NCBI GenBank assembly: GCA_017515595.1
Contig: JAFWFL010000012.1
Span: 1 to 46,115 of the forward strand
From: Coriobacteriales bacterium
GTDB lineage: Bacteria; Actinomycetota; Coriobacteriia; Coriobacteriales; UMGS124
DNA length: 46,115 nt
Direction of reading: 5' to 3'
Below the pieces are notes generated by a model. It was not told the origin of the DNA. It saw nothing but the letters and a program-made list of their open reading frames with translations, and did not search any database. The position numbers and the translations under genes are program-made. Positions 41,513 to 46,115 of this stretch are shown here, in pieces (positions within the stretch are counted from its first letter, which is position 1; each line of letters opens with the position of its first letter).

Positions 41513-42055
41513 ATGTATGACAAACAGGCCTGGGAGCGTTGCGTTGCTTTTCATGGACATGCTTGCCCGGGATTGGCGATTGGTTTTAAAGCAGTGGAAG
41601 CAGCGATTGCAGAGCTCGCACTGCCCGGAGATGTAACCTCTTCTGACGAAGAACTCGTATGTATTACCGAGAATGACGCATGCAGTGTTGACGCTGTTCA
41701 ATGTTTGCTGAGCTGCACCTATGGTAAAGGCAATCTTATACCGAGGCTTCGCGGCAAAATGGCGTTTTCTTTCTTTATTCGCGGGACACAAAAACGTGTG
41801 CGTGTGTGCTTAAAGAGCGGTATCGGTAACGGTATGACCCGTGAAGAAGAGCAGCAATACATTTTGGAAGCCCCTTATACCGAGCTGTTTACCGTTCAGG
41901 AGCCGTCTTACGCGCTTCCTGAAGAAGCGCGTATCTTCAGATCTGCAAAATGTGCGATCTGCGGCGAATCTACCGGCGAATATGCCTTGCGCGTTATGGA
42001 CGGCCAGCTCGTATGTCTGGATTGCTATGACCCCTACCAGCGTGAGGGATTCTGA
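41513..42055 (+). CDS. FmdE-family protein
   Basis: This 180-residue protein is of the FmdE family, found beside molybdenum formylmethanofuran dehydrogenase in archaea and beside metal-type ABC transporters in anaerobic bacteria. The signature CVAFHGHACPGLAIGFKA is complete, with ENDACSVDAVQ after it. A C-terminal zinc ribbon (CAICGE...CLDCY) is typical of the bacterial form. Its role, perhaps handling a metal or metal chelate, is unproven. The ATG at 41513 follows GAGGGGG by about ten bases. The permease starts 5 bp after its stop. Confidence 0.9.
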   Translation: MYDKQAWERCVAFHGHACPGLAIGFKAVEAAIAELALPGDVTSSDEELVCITENDACSVDAVQCLLSCTYGKGNLIPRLRGKMAFSFFIRGTQKRVRVCLKSGIGNGMTREEEQQYILEAPYTELFTVQEPSYALPEEARIFRSAKCAICGESTGEYALRVMDGQLVCLDCYDPYQREGF

Positions 42056-42060
42056 TTTAC

Positions 42061-43161
42061 ATGGAACCCAATGCACGTTCTGTGACCGATACCCTGCCGC
42101 AGCAACAGCCCAAAAAAGGAATAAGTGAAATCACACGTGAGCAACGCCTGGTAGAGCGGCGCTCGGTGATTATGATCATTGTTTTTGTACTTGTGTTGCT
42201 TGGGATAGCAGTGGCCGAGCTTTCGAGCGGCGCTTCGAATATGGACGTTTTTGCGAGTATCAGGTCGTTATTTGGTTATGGTACGCGGGGAGAAGTTGCT
42301 GCCGTGCAGAATATTAGGCTTCCCCGTGTTGTGTGCGGCATTATCTCGGGTGCGGGCCTTGCCATAGCGGGATGTGTTTTGCAAAGCGTGCTCGAGAACC
42401 CCTTGGCATCAGCTTCAACCATCGGTATTTCGCAAGGCGCGGCATTTGGCGCTACCCTTGCTATCCTTGTGATTGTTCCTATGTTTACCGGGCGTGTTAC
42501 AAACCTTGGTATGGGCACAACAGCGGCGTTTGCTTTTGGTGGCGCCATGATATCTGCCCTCATAGTGCTGGCATTTTCTCAGCTTGGCAATATGAAGGCC
42601 GAGAGTATTGTACTGGTTGGCGTGGCGCTCTCGGCGCTTTTCTCGGGCGCGTCAACCATCATGCAATATTTTGCAGATGATGTTGAGCTGTCAAAAGTTA
42701 TCTTTTGGGAGTTTGGCGACCTGGGAAGGGCAACCTGGAACCAAATGGCGTTCATGGCTATAGTGGGAGCAGGTTGCAGCATATATTTCTTTTTGAACAG
42801 ATGGAACTATAACGCGCTGCTCAACGGAGGTCATGTTGCGGGAGGCCTCGGTGTAAACGTAAAGCACACGCGCGTTGTGGGGGTTGCCGTTGCATCGCTC
42901 GCAGCAGCCGTTATGGTCTCGTTTGTGGGTCTTATCAGCTTTATTGGTCTTATTGCGCCGCATATCGCTCGCAGGTTTATTGGTAATGATTACCGGTTCT
43001 TGCTGCCCGCATCGCTCGTTTTGGGTTCTGCGATTATGCTCGCGAGCGATTTTGTTGCACGTATGGTGCTTTCGCCCATTATTCTTCCTATTGGAGCTAT
43101 TACGTCATTTATGGGTGCGCCGCTCTTCTTATACCTGCTGTACAGGGGGTATCATAAATGA
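42061..43161 (+). CDS. FecCD-family ABC transporter permease
   Basis: This 366-residue permease has about ten transmembrane helices and imports iron-siderophore, heme or cobalamin-type ligands. Family signatures include IRLPRVVCGIISGAGLAIAGCVLQ, NPLASASTIGISQGAAFGA and the C-terminal GLIAPHIARRFIGNDYRFLLP coupling segment. A 35-residue cytoplasmic N-terminus precedes the first helix. It follows FmdE closely and overlaps the ATPase as ATGA. Confidence 0.95.
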   Translation: MEPNARSVTDTLPQQQPKKGISEITREQRLVERRSVIMIIVFVLVLLGIAVAELSSGASNMDVFASIRSLFGYGTRGEVAAVQNIRLPRVVCGIISGAGLAIAGCVLQSVLENPLASASTIGISQGAAFGATLAILVIVPMFTGRVTNLGMGTTAAFAFGGAMISALIVLAFSQLGNMKAESIVLVGVALSALFSGASTIMQYFADDVELSKVIFWEFGDLGRATWNQMAFMAIVGAGCSIYFFLNRWNYNALLNGGHVAGGLGVNVKHTRVVGVAVASLAAAVMVSFVGLISFIGLIAPHIARRFIGNDYRFLLPASLVLGSAIMLASDFVARMVLSPIILPIGAITSFMGAPLFLYLLYRGYHK

Positions 43162-43982
43162 CTGATACTCTCAAGAACGGTACGCCGCAAATAGATTTGG
43201 ACGCGCAAAGCGAAGCATATCCTCTTTGCGTAAAAGATGTTGCGTATACCTACCCCCATGCCCGGAACGCAGTTTTTGAGCATATCTCTTTGGACGCGCC
43301 TGCCGGTAAAATGCTTGCGATTCTCGGTAATAACGGAGCCGGTAAATCAACGTTTCTTGATTTACTCGCAGGAATTACCAAGCCTTCAGAGGGCACTATA
43401 ACGGTTGATGGCGCGAGTATTTCTCGGCTAAGCAGGAGAGAGGCTGCCCAGCGCATTGCGTATGTTGCACAGCAGCAAACAATCCCGCACCTCTCGGTAT
43501 ATGATGAGGTTCTTTTGGGGAGAAAACCCCATATTACCTGGGCTGTAACCGAGAAGGACCGCGAGATTGTGGCGCAGGCGATTGCCGGAATGGAGCTTGA
43601 AGCTTTTACGCTGCGCTATTGCGATGAGCTCTCGGGTGGCGAGCGGCAAAAGGTGTTTATTGCACGCGCTCTTGCCCAACAGCCTAAAATACTTATTTTA
43701 GATGAGCCTACCAGTGCGCTTGATCCAAAAAACCAGGTGGAGGTACTCAAAGCGATTCGTGATGCGACGCATGAACGCAACCTCACTACGATTCTTGTCT
43801 TGCATGATATCAATTTAGCTTTGAGATTCTGCGACCTGTTTTTGCTGATTCGAGACGGAAATGTTGTAACGCGGGGAGGTCACGAAGCTATAACCGAGGA
43901 AACTCTCGCAACAACATACGGAACCGAGTTTGAGCTTGTAACAATAGGAGGCGTACCTGTAGCTGTCCCAAGAATTATATAG
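43158..43982 (+). CDS. Iron-type ABC transporter ATP-binding protein
   Basis: This 274-residue ATPase of the FepC/BtuD type has Walker A LGNNGAGKST, signature LSGGERQK, Walker B ILILDEPTSALDP and H-loop LHDINLAL. It powers the preceding permease, whose stop it overlaps by 4 bp. The N-terminal 20 residues before the core are slightly longer than usual. Confidence 0.95.
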   Translation: MTDTLKNGTPQIDLDAQSEAYPLCVKDVAYTYPHARNAVFEHISLDAPAGKMLAILGNNGAGKSTFLDLLAGITKPSEGTITVDGASISRLSRREAAQRIAYVAQQQTIPHLSVYDEVLLGRKPHITWAVTEKDREIVAQAIAGMELEAFTLRYCDELSGGERQKVFIARALAQQPKILILDEPTSALDPKNQVEVLKAIRDATHERNLTTILVLHDINLALRFCDLFLLIRDGNVVTRGGHEAITEETLATTYGTEFELVTIGGVPVAVPRII

Positions 43983-43999
43983 GTTAATAAGGTGCTTAT

Positions 44000-44023
44000 T
44001 CCCGGGCAGAGAGAGACCCGGGA
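44000..44023 (+). other. Short GC-rich hairpin between ATPase and binding-protein genes
   Basis: TCCCGGG (44000-44006) pairs with CCCGGGA (44017-44023) around a 10-nt purine loop. No T-tract follows. It could stabilise the downstream mRNA or cause partial termination, a common way to set the binding-protein level. Confidence 0.5.
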
Positions 44024-44064
44024 TGAACATAAGCCGGTATTGGCATAAAAGATTGGAGCAAACA

Positions 44065-45207
44065 ATGGATACCGCAAAACTTACCCGCCGTTCGTTTGTA
44101 GGCGCAGCAGCCGCTACCACTGTTGGTATGCTTGCCATGCGCATTAACACGCCGGCTCCCGCAGCGGCAGAAGAAAAGAAGACCCTCAAGATCACCGATA
44201 TGCGCGGTCGTGAAGTAGAAATTCCCGAGAAGCCCGAGCGCATTATTGCCATTGGCTGCGCACAGCGTTTTGCCTGCTATCTTGGCGCTGCAGGCAAGCT
44301 TATTGGTGTGGAAGAGTCTGACAAGAATGATGCCGTTGCCTGTACATATCGTCACGTATATCATGACTTGTTTGAGAATCTGCCCATTACCGGCGACGGT
44401 GGCAGCAACGGCGCTTTGGTTAACGAAGAAGCCATTCTTGTTGCCGACCCGCAGTTGATTCTTTGCGACAGCATTGATGTCGACTCGTGCAATGCTCTCC
44501 AGGAGCGCACCGGTATCCCGGTTGTAGCCCTTGACCAGCCCGAGAGTGTTTTTGACGAGTTCTATTATCAGAATATGATGGTTGCCGGCGAAGCGCTTGG
44601 CAAGCAGGATCGCGCAAAAGAGATTGTAGACTTCATTAAGGGTATCGAAAAAGATATTGCTGACCGCGTAAAGGATGCCGACAAAAGCATCACCGCCTAT
44701 GCCTGCGGTATCAGCTATCGCGGCGGCCATGGTTTTGACGGTACCGAGGCAAAATTCCCGCCGTTTATGGCATGCGGTGTTACCAATGTTGCGGACGGCA
44801 AGGATCTGGATGGCCCTTATACCATTGATGTTGAGGCGGTTATCGAGGCACAACCCGACTTCATTTTTATTGAAGCCGGCAACCTTGACCTCGTAAAAGA
44901 GGATTACGAGAAGAGCCCTGCGGTTTATGAGGCTCTAGACGCCGTTATGAACAAGAACACCTACACCATTATTTCGCACCGTTATTATTCAACCAACGTC
45001 GAGCTCGCATTGGCAAACTGCTATCAGGTTGCCTGCGTTTTGTTCCCCGAGGAATTTAAAGACATTGATTCGATTGAGAAGCTTGATGAAATCTGCAAGT
45101 TCCTTCTCGATTCAGAATCCTGCACCTTCTTCAAAGATCACAAGATGAGCGAAGATCTGGCCGAGAAGGGCTATGAGTACAAACAGGTAGACATTACCAA
45201 GCTCTAA
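44065..45207 (+). CDS. Tat-exported periplasmic-type iron/cobalamin-class binding protein
   Basis: This 380-residue protein opens with a twin-arginine signal (LTRRSFVGAAAATT, Arg8-Arg9), and cleavage is likely after the Ala-rich PAPAAAEE region. No lipobox cysteine is present, unusual for a binding protein in a cell without an outer membrane, so its retention is unclear. The mature part has the TroA/FepB fold: ITDMRGREVEIPEKPERIIAIG, LVNEEAILVADPQLILCDS, YRGGHGFDGTEAKFP and VIEAQPDFIFIEAG. The ligand may be a metal chelate, heme or corrinoid. The ATG at 44065 has GGAG upstream. Confidence 0.9.
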   Translation: MDTAKLTRRSFVGAAAATTVGMLAMRINTPAPAAAEEKKTLKITDMRGREVEIPEKPERIIAIGCAQRFACYLGAAGKLIGVEESDKNDAVACTYRHVYHDLFENLPITGDGGSNGALVNEEAILVADPQLILCDSIDVDSCNALQERTGIPVVALDQPESVFDEFYYQNMMVAGEALGKQDRAKEIVDFIKGIEKDIADRVKDADKSITAYACGISYRGGHGFDGTEAKFPPFMACGVTNVADGKDLDGPYTIDVEAVIEAQPDFIFIEAGNLDLVKEDYEKSPAVYEALDAVMNKNTYTIISHRYYSTNVELALANCYQVACVLFPEEFKDIDSIEKLDEICKFLLDSESCTFFKDHKMSEDLAEKGYEYKQVDITKL

Positions 45208-45230
45208 GATTGAGGTCATAAAGAAGCCAG

Positions 45231-45284
45231 AGTTTGCGGGGGGGGGGGGACGTATACGTAAGTACTGCGTTCCCCTGCAAAACT
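45231..45284 (+). other. G12 homopolymer within a hairpin before the methyltransferase gene
   Basis: A run of 12 G (45238-45249) lies in a hairpin formed by AGTTTGCGGGGG with TCCCCTGCAAAACT (45271-45284). ACGTATACGT, a 10-bp palindrome, lies in the loop. It sits 24 bp after the binding-protein stop and 57 bp before the methyltransferase start. G-runs of this length are prone to slippage, so it may be a phase-variable control site, or simply a terminator stem. Confidence 0.65.
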
Positions 45285-45305
45285 TGCTTATTTAACGGGG
45301 TGAAT

Positions 45306-46115
45306 ATGGATCTCGAGCAAATCAAACAGGAATGGATGCTTGGTGCAGAAAACGAGGCAGCTCAGATCGTTGCCTGGGACAGTACTGCAGAAGAATATGT
45401 TTACGAGCCCAAGAACAATTTTGACGAGGACCCCTTTTTACGCTTCATTGCAGACCAAATAGATCTCACCCCCAATTTGAGCTCTCTCGACGTGGGCTGC
45501 GGGGCAGGCGCATACTCTGTTGCCATGGCTCAGCGAATCGGCATGGCCCATGGAGTTGATTTGTCTCCACGTATGATAGAGCTCGGTCAGCAGTATGCTA
45601 AGCAAAACGGCATCCATAACGTGCAATTATGGGTTCGTAACTGGCATACATGTGATGTTGGAGAGTTTTACAAGAAGTATGACATTGTATTTGCTCATAC
45701 AACTCCCGCAATAGCTGATTTACAGACATTGCAAAAAATGATTGCTGCTTCTACCAGGCATTGTTTTTACTGTACAACTGCCCGCAGAACTGATCTTGTT
45801 TTTGATGAATGCAAAAAGATTGCCGGCGTTACAGAGCGGGATCACGACAAGCATATACTCTATACCTTCAATGCACTGTGGCTCATGGGGTACGATCCCA
45901 TCGTAAGTTACGCAAACACAACCTGGTTACCCGTCAAATCCTATGATGAAGCAAAATCCTGGTTTACCGGGCGCTTAAGAGCACATTATGAATTAAACAC
46001 CCAAGCCGAGAAGAACGTCAGCGACTATCTGCAGTCACTTGTCCAACCAGACGGCATGATCCACGAACAGATCCAAACAACCCTCGTCAATATGTACTGG
46101 GATGTGTCGGAATAA
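45306..46115 (+). CDS. Class I SAM-dependent methyltransferase
   Basis: This 269-residue methyltransferase has the SAM-binding motif I LDVGCGAGAYSVAMAQ, the acidic loop GVDLSPRMIELGQQYA and motif IV YDIVFAHTTPAI. The rest, with FYCTTARRTDLVFDECKK and a helical C-terminus, matches no named subgroup I can give. The ATG at 45306 has CGGGGTG upstream. It is the last gene of the FmdE/ABC run and ends at the window's last base. Methyltransferases of this kind occur beside such uptake operons and may modify the imported ligand or a cofactor made from it; that is inference. Confidence 0.88.
   Translation: MDLEQIKQEWMLGAENEAAQIVAWDSTAEEYVYEPKNNFDEDPFLRFIADQIDLTPNLSSLDVGCGAGAYSVAMAQRIGMAHGVDLSPRMIELGQQYAKQNGIHNVQLWVRNWHTCDVGEFYKKYDIVFAHTTPAIADLQTLQKMIAASTRHCFYCTTARRTDLVFDECKKIAGVTERDHDKHILYTFNALWLMGYDPIVSYANTTWLPVKSYDEAKSWFTGRLRAHYELNTQAEKNVSDYLQSLVQPDGMIHEQIQTTLVNMYWDVSE

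Overview
The window looks like chromosomal DNA of an anaerobic coriobacterium, probably of the Eggerthellaceae or a close relative. This rests on a Tat-exported FAD-dependent fumarate-reductase-like enzyme, a cytochrome bd/CydDC set beside rubredoxin/rubrerythrin oxygen-defence proteins, a DUF5714 protein, an FmdE-linked iron-type ABC operon and an NHLM-type peptide exporter, in DNA of moderate GC content. The genus is an inference. No rRNA, tRNA, CRISPR array, prophage or transposase was seen.

Region 1 (1-5.2 kb) is accessory-looking. It holds a hairpin repeat, a small possible orphan antitoxin, DUF523, a spermidine-synthase-like methyltransferase, and a two-gene unit of a TIR domain fused to a DeoR-type sugar-phosphate sensor plus a HAD phosphatase. 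Endonuclease IV follows. Region 2 (5.2-12.2 kb) is the cytochrome bd oxidase (cydAB, minus strand), an AlkD-like glycosylase, and cydDC (plus strand); cydD carries a one-base frameshift. Region 3 (12.25-20.8 kb) is an export island: a small leader-like peptide, an ECF-like sigma factor, a short HlyD-like adaptor, a C39-peptidase ABC exporter, a second NHLM ABC protein, a STAS anti-sigma antagonist and a membrane SpoIIE-type phosphatase. It reads as a regulated peptide-secretion system without a recognisable modification enzyme.

Region 4 (20.8-29 kb) holds a CmpB-like membrane protein, a VanX-like dipeptidase, an alpha/beta hydrolase, the PII-AmtB ammonium pair, a GNAT, a TetR regulator and the Tat flavoprotein reductase. 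Region 5 (29.4-34.1 kb) holds a rubredoxin protein, a ferredoxin-rubrerythrin fusion with a probable internal start, DUF5714, a YdcF-like membrane protein and a GNAT. Region 6 (34.15-37.7 kb) begins with a 202-bp nested inverted repeat, then a DUF3990/HTH toxin-antitoxin-like pair under a 34-bp palindromic operator-promoter, then an ABC transporter with an XRE-AbrB regulator. Region 7 (37.8-46.1 kb) has O-acetylhomoserine sulfhydrylase, a cysteine-rich protein of unknown function, an AraC regulator, and an operon of FmdE, FecCD permease, ATPase, Tat-exported binding protein and methyltransferase.

Two window-wide signals stand out. One is a family of perfect intergenic hairpins, one of which supplies the stop codons of two convergent genes. 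The other is the short motif CCGAGAA (best form GCCGAGAAGCCC), found by eye about 34 times on both strands, in several reading frames and in intergenic DNA, at a density like that of DNA-uptake sequences in other bacteria. The strongest candidates for an undescribed system are the TIR-DeoRC/HAD pair, the partner-switched NHLM export island and the DUF3990/HTH pair.
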